From Alphaproteobacteria bacterium (GTDB taxonomy: Bacteria; Pseudomonadota; Alphaproteobacteria; CACIAM-22H2), in the NCBI GenBank assembly GCA_016793165.1, contig JAEULA010000112.1, positions 1 to 36,009 on the forward strand: 36,009 bases of DNA, given 5' to 3'. Both the position numbers and the translations under genes were made by a program. Positions 7,946 through 15,690 of this stretch are shown here, piece by piece; positions within the stretch are counted from its first letter, which is position 1; every line of letters starts with the position of its first letter. The notes under the pieces were generated by a model, which saw only the letters and a list, made by a program, of their open reading frames with translations, was not told the origin of the DNA and ran no database searches.

Positions 7946-9379
7946 ATGTATCCGAGCACGCAGCTGTTGATCGACGGCAAGTGGACCCCGGCCGCCAGCG
8001 GCCGGACGATTCCGGTCCTGAACCCCGCGAACGAGGAGCAGATCGGCACCGTCGCGCATGCCGGCAAGGAAGACCTCGACCGCGCGCTCGCCGCCGCCAA
8101 GAAAGGCTTCGAGAAGTGGCGCAAGGTGTCGCCCTACGACCGCGCCAAGATCATGCGCAAGGCTGCCGACCTGATGCGCGCGCGCGCCGACGACATCGCC
8201 AAGGTGATGACGACCGAGCAGGGCAAGCCGCTTGCGCAGGCGAAGATCGAGACGATGCTCGCCGGCGATATCATCGACTGGTTCGGCGAGGAAGGCCGGC
8301 GCACCTACGGCCGGGTGGTGCCGGCACGCGCCGAAAACGTCTACCAGCTCGTGCTGAAGGAGCCGGTGGGACCGGTCGCCGCCTTCACACCGTGGAACTT
8401 CCCGATCAACCAGATCGTGCGCAAGGCGTCGGCCGCGCTGGCGACGGGCTGCTCGATCATCGCCAAGTGCCCCGAGGAGACGCCCGCGGCCCCCGCCGCG
8501 CTCTTCCAGGCCTTCCTGGATGCCGGCGTGCCCGACGGCGTCGTCAACCTCGTGTACGGGGTCCCGGCGGAGATTTCCGAGTACCTCATCCCGCATCCGG
8601 TGATCCGCAAGATCTCCTTCACCGGCTCGACCGCGGTCGGCAAGCACCTCACGTCGCTCGCCGGCAAGCACATGAAGCGCGTGACGATGGAGCTCGGCGG
8701 CCATGCTCCCGCGATCGTCTTCGAGGACGCCGATCTCGATCAGGCCGTGAACATCCTGTCGATGAACAAGTACCGCAACGCGGGCCAGGTCTGCATCGCG
8801 CCGACGCGGTTCCTGGTGCAGCAGCCCGTGTACGAGAAGTTCGTCGAGAAGTTCATCGCGGCGTCGAAGGCGCTGAAGATCGGCGACGGAATGGATCCTG
8901 CGACGACGATGGGACCGCTCTGCCACGCGCGCCGCGTCGATGCGATGGAAGGCTTCATGGCCGATGCGGTGAAGTCGGGCGCCAAGGTCCAGATGGGCGG
9001 CAAGCGCGTGGCCAACAAGGGCTACTTCTTCGAGCCGACCGTGCTGACCGACGTGCCAACCAGCGCTCGGGTCATGAACGAGGAGCCGTTCGGGCCGATC
9101 TCCATGATCGCCCCTTTCAAGGACTTCGACTCGGCGATCAAGGAGGCAAATCGACTCGAGTTCGGCCTCGCGGCCTACGCCTATACGAGGAACACGAAGC
9201 TCGCGACGGCGGTCGGCGCCGCCGTGGAAAGCGGCATGGTGTCGATCAACCACCATGGCCTAGCGCTGCCCGAAGTTCCCTTCGGCGGCATGAAGGACTC
9301 GGGCTACGGCTCCGAGGGCGGCAGCGAAGCCCTCGAGGCGTATCTGAACACGAAGTTCGTGAGCCAGCTGTCGATGTGA
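7946..9379 (+). CDS. NAD(P)-dependent aldehyde dehydrogenase, succinate-semialdehyde dehydrogenase-like
   Basis: A 477-residue enzyme that oxidises an aldehyde to its acid. The general base Glu249 (MELGGHAP) and nucleophile Cys283 (GQVCIAP) are present, with TPWNFP and FTGSTAVG in the cofactor region. It most resembles the succinate/glutarate-semialdehyde dehydrogenase branch, but the usual KPAEQTP cofactor segment reads KCPEETP. The start ATG has an AAGGAG ribosome site 6 bases upstream. It is the last gene of the plus arm, 94 bp after the barrel protein, and probably carries the final oxidation of the imported compound or of the SDR product. A GC-rich terminator follows. Family is firm; substrate is inferred. 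Confidence 0.93.
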   Translation: MYPSTQLLIDGKWTPAASGRTIPVLNPANEEQIGTVAHAGKEDLDRALAAAKKGFEKWRKVSPYDRAKIMRKAADLMRARADDIAKVMTTEQGKPLAQAKIETMLAGDIIDWFGEEGRRTYGRVVPARAENVYQLVLKEPVGPVAAFTPWNFPINQIVRKASAALATGCSIIAKCPEETPAAPAALFQAFLDAGVPDGVVNLVYGVPAEISEYLIPHPVIRKISFTGSTAVGKHLTSLAGKHMKRVTMELGGHAPAIVFEDADLDQAVNILSMNKYRNAGQVCIAPTRFLVQQPVYEKFVEKFIAASKALKIGDGMDPATTMGPLCHARRVDAMEGFMADAVKSGAKVQMGGKRVANKGYFFEPTVLTDVPTSARVMNEEPFGPISMIAPFKDFDSAIKEANRLEFGLAAYAYTRNTKLATAVGAAVESGMVSINHHGLALPEVPFGGMKDSGYGSEGGSEALEAYLNTKFVSQLSM

Positions 9380-9424
9380 CGACCGCGCCACCGGCGGCCA
9401 GCCGGCGGGCATGCCGAGGACACG

Positions 9425-9452
9425 CGGGGCCGGAGCGACAGCTCCGGCCCCG
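9425..9452. terminator. Bidirectional terminator hairpin between convergent genes
   Basis: CGGGGCCGGAGC and GCTCCGGCCCCG form a perfect 12-bp stem with a GACA loop, placed between the stops of the aldehyde dehydrogenase (+) and clpB (-). The plus strand continues with TCTTCGTCTC, a weak T-rich tail. Symmetry and convergent position suggest it ends both transcripts. Confidence 0.75.
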
Positions 9453-9466
9453 TCTTCGTCTCGCGC

Positions 9467-12076
9467 TCAGCTAGCCTTCTTGCGCTTCGGCGTGTCGACC
9501 GCAGCCGCCACCGTCAGGCCCTTGGCGCCGACCCGCACCGCGACGGTGTCGCCGTCCTTGATCTCGCCCTTGAGGATCGCGGTCGCGAGCGGGTTCTGGA
9601 GCTCGCGCTGGATCACGCGCTTGAGCGGCCGCGCCCCATAGACCGGATCGTAGCCGGTCTCGGCGAGCCACGCCTTGGCCGGGCCGTCCAGATCGAGGAC
9701 GATCTTGCGGTCCTCGAGCAGCTTCTCCAGCCGCTTGAGCTGGATCTCGACGATTCCCGTCATGTGCTGGCGGCTGAGGCGGCGGAACAGCAGGATCTCG
9801 TCGAGGCGATTGAGGAACTCCGGCCGGAATGCGCGGCGCACGACTTCCATGACCCCCGGGCGGACCTTCTCGACGTCCTCGCCGTCGGCCTGGTTGGCCA
9901 GCAGGTCCGAGCCGAGATTCGAAGTCAGCACGATCAGCGTGTTCTTGAAGTCGACCGTCCGGCCCTGCCCGTCCGTCAGGCGCCCGTCGTCGAGCACCTG
10001 CAGCAGCACGTTGAAGACGTCGGGATGCGCCTTCTCGACCTCGTCGAACAGCACGACCTGGTAGGGCCGGCGACGCACGGCCTCGGTCAGCGAGCCGCCC
10101 TCGTCGTAGCCGACATAGCCCGGCGGCGCTCCGATCAGCCGTGAGACGGCGTGCTTCTCCATGTACTCGGACATGTCGATGCGGATCAGCGCCTGGTCGT
10201 CGTCGAACAGGAATGCCGCCAGCGCCTTGGTGAGCTCCGTCTTGCCGACGCCGGTGGGTCCCAGGAATAGGAACGAGCCGATCGGGCGGTTGGGATCCTG
10301 CAGCCCGGCTCGCGCGCGGCGCACAGCTTCGGCGACAGCGGCGACCGCCTCGTCCTGGCCGACCACCCGTCCGCCGATGACCTTTTCCATCTGCAGCAGC
10401 TTGTCGCGCTCGCCTTCGAGCATCTTGTCGACCGGCACGCCGGTCCAGCGCGAGACCACGCCCGCGATGTCCTGGTCGGTGACCTCCTCGTTCAGCATGC
10501 GCTCGCCCGCGCCCTTGCCCTGCGCGGTCTCGAGCTCCTTCTCCAGCGTCGGGATGACGCCGTACTTGAGCTCGCCCGCCTTGGCGAGATCGCCCTTGCG
10601 CTGCGCCGCCTCGAGGTCCTGGCGCGCCTGCTCCAGCTTCTCCTTCAGCTTCTGCGAGCCGGCGAGCTTCGACTTCTCGGACTTCCAGACCGCCGTGAGG
10701 TCGGCTGACTGCTTCTCGAGTTCGGCGAGCTCGATCTCGAGCCTGCCGAGCCGGTCCTTCGACCCCGGATCGGTCTCGCGCTTGAGCGCCTCGCGCTCGA
10801 TCTTCAGCTGCACGATGCGCCGATCGAGCTCGTCGATCTGCTCGGGCTTGGAGTCGACCGCCATGCGCAGCCGGCTCGCCGCCTCGTCGACCAGGTCGAT
10901 CGCCTTGTCGGGCAGGAAGCGCTCGGTGATGTAGCGGTTGGAGAGCGTCGCCGCGGCGACGATCGCGCCGTCGGTGATGCGGACGCCGTGGTGCAGCTCG
11001 TACTTCTCCTTGAGGCCGCGCAGGATCGAGATCGTGTCCTCGACGGTCGGCTCGGACACGAAGACCGACTGGAAGCGCCGCGCCAGCGCGGCGTCCTTCT
11101 CGATGTGCTTGCGGTACTCGTCGAGCGTCGTGGCGCCCACGCAGTGCAGTTCGCCGCGCGCCAGCGCAGGCTTGAGCATGTTGGAGGCGTCCATCGCGCC
11201 GTCCGCCTTGCCCGCGCCAACGAGGGTGTGCAGCTCGTCGATGAAGACGATGATCTCGCCGGCGGCGCCCTGGATCTCCTGCAGCACAGCCTTGAGGCGC
11301 TCCTCGAACTCGCCGCGGAACTTGGCGCCGGCGACCATCGCGCCGAGGTCGAGCGCCAGCAGCTTCTTGTCCTTGAGCGATTCCGGCACGTCGCCGTTGA
11401 CGATGCGCTGGGCGAGCCCCTCGACGATCGCGGTCTTGCCGACGCCGGGCTCGCCGATGAGGACCGGATTATTCTTGGTGCGCCGGGAAAGCACCTGGAT
11501 CGTCCGGCGGATCTCCTCGTCGCGACCGATGACCGGATCGAGCTTGCCGGCTCGCGCCGCCTCGGTGAGGTCGCGCGCATACTTCTTGAGGGCATCGTAG
11601 CCCTCCTCGGCCGACGCGCTGTCGGCCTTGCGGCCCTTGCGCACCTGCTCGATGGCGGCGTTGAGCCCCTGCGGCGTCAGCTTCGCCTCGGCGAGGGCCC
11701 TGTGGGCGGGCGTGTTGGGCGTGATCGCGAGCGCGAGCAGCAGCCGCTCGGCCGTCACGAAGGAATCGCCGGCCTTCTCGGCGGCTTTCTCGGCCTGCTC
11801 GAAGACCCGCGCAAGTTCGGGGGCGAGGAACACCTGCCCCGCGCCCGCGCCCTCGACTTTCGGCTGCCTCGCCAGCTCGGCCTCGATGGCGACGAGCGCC
11901 TTCTGCGGATCGGCGCCGGCGGCGCGCATCAGATTGGCGGCGAGGCCTTCGCGGTCCTCGAGTAGCACCTTCAGGAGATGCTCTGGCCCGAGCCTCTGAT
12001 GCCCGGAGCGCTGGGCGAGGGTCTGGGCGCTCTGCAGAAATCCGCGCGAACGCTCGGTGTATTTGTCGAGATTCAT
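9467..12076 (-). CDS. clpB: ATP-dependent chaperone ClpB
   Basis: An 869-residue Hsp100 disaggregase that, with DnaK, pulls proteins out of aggregates in the cytoplasm. In order: Clp N-domain (1-150), first AAA module with Walker A GEPGVGKT (208-215) and Walker B VFIDELHTL, the coiled-coil middle domain (about 410-530), second AAA module with Walker A GPTGVGKT (606-613) and LFDEVEKAH, and the C-terminal domain. Length is normal for ClpB and rules out the middle-domain-less ClpA/ClpC. Start ATG 12076 matches the conserved MNLDKYTE N-terminus. A heat-shock-type promoter lies about 77 bp upstream of the start. Confidence 0.98.
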   Translation of the reverse strand: MNLDKYTERSRGFLQSAQTLAQRSGHQRLGPEHLLKVLLEDREGLAANLMRAAGADPQKALVAIEAELARQPKVEGAGAGQVFLAPELARVFEQAEKAAEKAGDSFVTAERLLLALAITPNTPAHRALAEAKLTPQGLNAAIEQVRKGRKADSASAEEGYDALKKYARDLTEAARAGKLDPVIGRDEEIRRTIQVLSRRTKNNPVLIGEPGVGKTAIVEGLAQRIVNGDVPESLKDKKLLALDLGAMVAGAKFRGEFEERLKAVLQEIQGAAGEIIVFIDELHTLVGAGKADGAMDASNMLKPALARGELHCVGATTLDEYRKHIEKDAALARRFQSVFVSEPTVEDTISILRGLKEKYELHHGVRITDGAIVAAATLSNRYITERFLPDKAIDLVDEAASRLRMAVDSKPEQIDELDRRIVQLKIEREALKRETDPGSKDRLGRLEIELAELEKQSADLTAVWKSEKSKLAGSQKLKEKLEQARQDLEAAQRKGDLAKAGELKYGVIPTLEKELETAQGKGAGERMLNEEVTDQDIAGVVSRWTGVPVDKMLEGERDKLLQMEKVIGGRVVGQDEAVAAVAEAVRRARAGLQDPNRPIGSFLFLGPTGVGKTELTKALAAFLFDDDQALIRIDMSEYMEKHAVSRLIGAPPGYVGYDEGGSLTEAVRRRPYQVVLFDEVEKAHPDVFNVLLQVLDDGRLTDGQGRTVDFKNTLIVLTSNLGSDLLANQADGEDVEKVRPGVMEVVRRAFRPEFLNRLDEILLFRRLSRQHMTGIVEIQLKRLEKLLEDRKIVLDLDGPAKAWLAETGYDPVYGARPLKRVIQRELQNPLATAILKGEIKDGDTVAVRVGAKGLTVAAAVDTPKRKKAS

Positions 12077-12152
12077 GATGTTCGAGCCTCTTTGAAGGGT
12101 CCCCTGACGGGCGACACGAGATCGAGGGCCCCGGTTCGGCAGCCCGTTCGCG

Positions 12153-12181
12153 ATATGGTCGACGGCCCGGTCGATCGCAAG
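12153..12181 (-). promoter_or_regulatory. Candidate RpoH (sigma-32) heat-shock promoter of clpB
   Basis: On the minus strand, CTTGCGA (12181-12175), a 16-base spacer and CCATAT (12158-12153) resemble the heat-shock promoter pattern (CTTG-type -35, CC-rich -10 ending in AT). It lies in the divergent gap upstream of clpB, a classic RpoH target. The predicted leader is about 70 nt. Confidence 0.5.
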
Positions 12182-12249
12182 CCTGCGCGGCGGATTGACA
12201 CGTACGGATCGCCCGCCAAGATGCCCGCCCCCTCGACCGGAACATCCCG

Positions 12250-13008
12250 ATGCCTCCTACGATCGCCCAGATCCATCGATACCCCGTGAAGGGGCTGAGC
12301 CCGGAGGCGCTCGCGCGCACGACGCTCGCGACCGGCGAAGGCCTCCCCGGCGACCGCCGCTTCGCCCTGCATGTCGGGAATGCGCCGTTCGATCCGGCCG
12401 CGCCCGAGTGGTTGCCCAAGACCAGCTTCCTGATGCTGATGCGCGACGAGCGGCTCGCCAAGCTGCAGACCCGCTTCGACGACTCGTCCGGCGTCCTGAC
12501 GATCCAGCGCGACGGCAAGACGGTCGCCCATGGCAGCCTGTTCGAGAGTCATGGCCGCCTCGTGATCGAGCAGTTCTTCTCGGCGTTCATGGGCAGCGAG
12601 CTGCGCCGCACGCCGAGGCTCGTCGAGGCGCCGGGTCACATGTTCTCGGACGTCGCGGCCAAGATGGTGTCGATCATCGGCCTCGCCAGCGTGAAGGACA
12701 TCGAGCGGGTCCAGCGCAGCCGCGTCGATCCGCTGCGGTTCCGCGCCAACATCCAGCTGGAAGGAACGCCGCCCTGGGCGGAATTCGACTGGGTCGGTCG
12801 CACCCTGTCGGTCGGCGGCGCAACCCTGCGGGTCGTCAAGCGCATCAAACGTTGCGCCGCGACCAACGTCGATCCGGTCACGGCCGCCCGCGACATGAAC
12901 ATCCCGCGCTCGCTCCAGGATGCCTTCGGCCATGCCGATTGCGGCGTCTACGCCGAAGTCGTCTCCGGCGGCGCCATCGGCGTCGGCGATCCGGTCAGCG
13001 TCGGCTGA
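12250..13008 (+). CDS. MOSC domain-containing protein
   Basis: A 252-residue protein with an N-terminal MOSC beta-barrel domain (about 1-110, opening IAQIHRYPVKGLSPE) and a C-terminal MOSC domain (about 120-250). The conserved cysteine, Cys202 in KRIKRCAATNVDP, is the residue that ligates molybdenum or carries sulfur in this family. Relatives include YcbX and the mARC reductases, which reduce N-hydroxylated compounds using molybdenum cofactor. There is no ferredoxin domain as in YcbX, so a partner would be needed. It diverges from clpB and converges on DUF4167. The physiological substrate is unknown. Confidence 0.88.
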   Translation: MPPTIAQIHRYPVKGLSPEALARTTLATGEGLPGDRRFALHVGNAPFDPAAPEWLPKTSFLMLMRDERLAKLQTRFDDSSGVLTIQRDGKTVAHGSLFESHGRLVIEQFFSAFMGSELRRTPRLVEAPGHMFSDVAAKMVSIIGLASVKDIERVQRSRVDPLRFRANIQLEGTPPWAEFDWVGRTLSVGGATLRVVKRIKRCAATNVDPVTAARDMNIPRSLQDAFGHADCGVYAEVVSGGAIGVGDPVSVG

Positions 13009-13033
13009 CGTCGCGACCGCCGACGCGGCGGAC

Positions 13034-13531
13034 TCACTCCGCCTGGCCGTCGGAGTTCTGGCTACCCGCCCCGGCATAGGCGGGTCGGACGATCGCATCG
13101 CCCTGCGGGTTGCCCTGATGCATTCCACCCTGGCCGTGCATCGTCACCTGCGGCCCCTGCGAGCCGCCCTGCATCGATCCGCCACCCTGGCCCTGGCCCT
13201 CGCCGCCCTGCTGGCCGTAGCGCGAGTCCGGCTGGCCCTGATAGGGCTGGCCCTGCTGCGGCCGCTGCTGCTGGTGGCCGCCGCTCTCGTTGATCAGCCG
13301 GAAATAGTGCTCGGCGTGCTGGTAGTAGTTTTCCGCCGCGATGCGATCCCCGGCGGACTGGGCGTCACGCGCGAGTGCCAGATATTTTTCCAGGATCTGG
13401 AACGCATTGCCGCGGACCCGCACGTCCGGCCCGTTGGAGTCGAAGGTCTGCGAGCGGATCGGCAGATTGGGATTGTGAGGCTGATGATGATGAGGTTTGC
13501 GGCCGTTATGACGGCCTCGCTGGCGCTTCAT
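13034..13531 (-). CDS. DUF4167 domain-containing protein
   Basis: A 165-residue basic protein. The DUF4167 core is at about 26-80 (FDSNGPDVRVRG ... ILEKYLALARDAQSAGDRIAAENYYQHAEHYFRLI), a signature almost confined to Alphaproteobacteria. The N-terminus is Arg/His-rich (MKRQRGRHNGRKPHHH). The C-terminal half is a low-complexity Gln/Gly-rich tail with no predicted fold. The basic head and disordered tail suggest nucleic-acid binding, but no function is established from sequence. In many alphaproteobacteria it sits between prmC and clpB, as here. A 189-bp gap separates it from prmC, so it may have its own promoter. Confidence 0.93.
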   Translation of the reverse strand: MKRQRGRHNGRKPHHHQPHNPNLPIRSQTFDSNGPDVRVRGNAFQILEKYLALARDAQSAGDRIAAENYYQHAEHYFRLINESGGHQQQRPQQGQPYQGQPDSRYGQQGGEGQGQGGGSMQGGSQGPQVTMHGQGGMHQGNPQGDAIVRPAYAGAGSQNSDGQAE

Positions 13532-13720
13532 GATCCAAAACCGATGGGTTGATACGACGCCCTTTCCTGGGCTCTGAGCGCGGGCTCGCCGCGTCGGCGA
13601 CGATCCCCGGGTTCGGTCGTTTGACTTGTTGTTTGCCTACCGGCGGTTCGGGGCCTTGGCCCCGTGGTCGGCGCATTGACCGAATCGGCATCGCGTTCAC
13701 CGCGATGCGCACAGGGGACA

Positions 13721-14617
13721 CTAGGCGCGGAGCCCCGGTTTTCCAAGTGAGATTTGGGGGTTAGGTGGGCGCCGGCGGGCGCCGGTCACGCGCTCGATAC
13801 CCGCCAGATCGGCCCATCGGCCGGCCGGCTCGAGCCCCGCGGTGGCCGCGAATAGCCGTTCGAGTTCAGGTGCTTGACCGGCACCACCCTCGAACAAAGC
13901 GAGGCCGCCGGGACGCAACAGCCGGGGCAGCGCCGCCGTCACTTCGCGCATGATCGCCATGCCGTCGGCGCCGCCGTCGAGTGCCAGACGCGGCTCGAAA
14001 GCGCGGACGTCCAGGGCCAGCGTCGCGATATCGGCGCTGGGAATGTAGGGCAGATTGGCGACGATCAGGTCGAAGCCGGCGTCGGCGTCGAGTGCATCGA
14101 GGCCGACGATCCACTGCGAGCGGTCAGCCACGCCGAGGCGCTCGGCGTTTTCCCGCGCGACCGCGAGCGCAGCCTGCGAGACGTCGACGCCGACGCCGCT
14201 CGCATCCGGCAACTCGTGCAGCAACGCGATCAGGAGACAGCCGGAGCCGGTGCCGATGTCGAGGACCCGCGAGTTCGCAACCTTGCCGCGCATCGCCGCG
14301 AGCGCCGCCTCGACGACCGTTTCGGTGTCCGGGCGCGGGATCAGGGTCGCCGAAGTCACGCGGAACGACAGCCCCCAGAACTCGCGCGCGCCGACGAGAT
14401 AGGCGACGGGCTCACGCCGCGCGCGGCGCGCGACGAGCGCATCGAAGCGCGCCATCTCCTCTGGGACGATCGCGCGCTCGGGCCAGCCGACAAGGCGCGC
14501 GGGGGTTTCGTGGATGGCATGCGCGAGCAGGAGCCGCGCCTCGCGCGCCGCCTCGTCGATGCCCGCCGCCTCGAGCCGGGCGCGCGCGTCGCGCAGGGCC
14601 ACGGCCACGGTCGTCAC
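13721..14617 (-). CDS. prmC: Peptide chain release factor N5-glutamine methyltransferase PrmC
   Basis: A 298-residue methyltransferase that methylates the GGQ glutamine of release factors RF1 and RF2. The SAM motif VLDIGTGSGCLLIALL is at about 119-134. The catalytic Asn188 lies in NLPYIP, a variant of the usual NPPY. An N-terminal helical domain (1-85) binds the release factor. Start is GTG 14617, which overlaps the prfA stop as GTGA, so enzyme and substrate are translationally coupled, as in the E. coli hemA-prfA-prmC operon. The last ~20 residues (RRPPNPQISLGKPGLRA) look like a non-conserved extension. Confidence 0.95.
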   Translation of the reverse strand: MTTVAVALRDARARLEAAGIDEAAREARLLLAHAIHETPARLVGWPERAIVPEEMARFDALVARRARREPVAYLVGAREFWGLSFRVTSATLIPRPDTETVVEAALAAMRGKVANSRVLDIGTGSGCLLIALLHELPDASGVGVDVSQAALAVARENAERLGVADRSQWIVGLDALDADAGFDLIVANLPYIPSADIATLALDVRAFEPRLALDGGADGMAIMREVTAALPRLLRPGGLALFEGGAGQAPELERLFAATAGLEPAGRWADLAGIERVTGARRRPPNPQISLGKPGLRA

Positions 14618-15690
14618 GCGGGGAGCTCGGCGAGGCGCGCCGCCCGGTCCTCGGTGATCAGCGCATCGATCAGCTCGTCGAGAGACTCGCCCGCAAGCAC
14701 CTGCTCGAGCTTGTAGAGCGACAGGTTGATCCGATGGTCGGTCACGCGGTTCTGCGGGAAGTTGTAGGTCCGGATGCGCTCCGAGCGGTCGCCGGTACCG
14801 ACCTGGCTGCGCCTGTCCGCGGCGCGCGCGGCGTCCTGGCGGGCGCGCTCCATCTCGTACAGCCGTGCCCGCAGGATCTTCAGGGCCTTGGCCTTGTTCT
14901 TGTGCTGGGACTTCTCGTCCTGCTGCGACACCGCAAGTCCGGTCGGCAAGTGCGTGACCCGCACCGCGCTGTCGGTCGTGTTCACGTGCTGCCCGCCGGC
15001 GCCCTGGGCACGGAAGACGTCGATGCGCAGGTCCTTGTCCTCGATCCGGATGTCGACCTCCTCCGCCTCCGGCAGCACCGCGACGGTCGCCGCCGAGGTG
15101 TGGATGCGCCCGGAGCCCTCCGTCTCCGGCACGCGTTGCACGCGGTGCACGCCGGACTCGTATTTCAGCCGCGCGAAGACGCCGCGCCCTGAAATGCTGG
15201 CGATGCCTTCCTTGAGACCGCCGAGGCCCGTCTCGGTGAATTCCATCAGCTCGAACCGCCAGCCGTGCACCATCGCGTAGCGCTGGTACATGCGGAACAG
15301 CTCGGCCGCGAACAGCGCCGCCTCGTCGCCGCCCGTGCCGGCGCGGACCTCCAGGATCGCGTTCTTCTCGTCGGCCGCATCCTTCGGCAGCAGCATGATC
15401 TGGAGCTCGCGCTCGAGCTCGGGCAGCCGCGCCTTCAGCGCGTAGAACTCCGACTCCGCCATCGCCTTCATCTCGGGATCGCCGCCGGCGTCGGCGATCA
15501 TGGCACCGAGGTCGCCGAGCTCGGTGCGCAGCCGCGTCAACTCGCGGATCGCCGCGACCATCGGCTCGAGATCGGAGAACTCCTTGGCGAGCTTCTGGAA
15601 GTCGCGCGGATCGAGGTCCGCCGCGGTCATCCGGTCGCGGATCTCCTCGTAGCGGGAGACGACGCCGTTCAGCTTGGCTTCGATGCTCAT
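14614..15690 (-). CDS. prfA: Peptide chain release factor 1
   Basis: A 358-residue class I release factor that reads UAG and UAA and triggers peptide release on the ribosome. The GGQ catalytic motif is at 232-234 (AGGQHVNTT). The stop-codon reading tripeptide of RF1 type is P-E-T at 188-190 in RVPETEGSGRIHTSA, fitting the PxT rule and excluding RF2 (SPF). Length is typical. Its ATG overlaps the hemA stop (ATGA) and its TGA overlaps the prmC GTG (GTGA), so hemA-prfA-prmC is one tightly coupled unit. Confidence 0.98.
   Translation of the reverse strand: MSIEAKLNGVVSRYEEIRDRMTAADLDPRDFQKLAKEFSDLEPMVAAIRELTRLRTELGDLGAMIADAGGDPEMKAMAESEFYALKARLPELERELQIMLLPKDAADEKNAILEVRAGTGGDEAALFAAELFRMYQRYAMVHGWRFELMEFTETGLGGLKEGIASISGRGVFARLKYESGVHRVQRVPETEGSGRIHTSAATVAVLPEAEEVDIRIEDKDLRIDVFRAQGAGGQHVNTTDSAVRVTHLPTGLAVSQQDEKSQHKNKAKALKILRARLYEMERARQDAARAADRRSQVGTGDRSERIRTYNFPQNRVTDHRINLSLYKLEQVLAGESLDELIDALITEDRAARLAELPA

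Noticed and set aside
12999..13025. CGTCGGC/GCCGACG inverted repeat between the MOSC gene and DUF4167
   Set aside because: It is a 7-bp stem with a 13-nt loop that runs into the MOSC stop codon, and such repeats are frequent by chance in this GC-rich sequence.
13649..13664. CGGGGCC-TT-GGCCCCG in the prmC-DUF4167 gap as a prmC terminator
   Set aside because: The stem is short once a real loop is allowed and no T-tract follows on the minus strand. It is recorded only as a GC palindrome.
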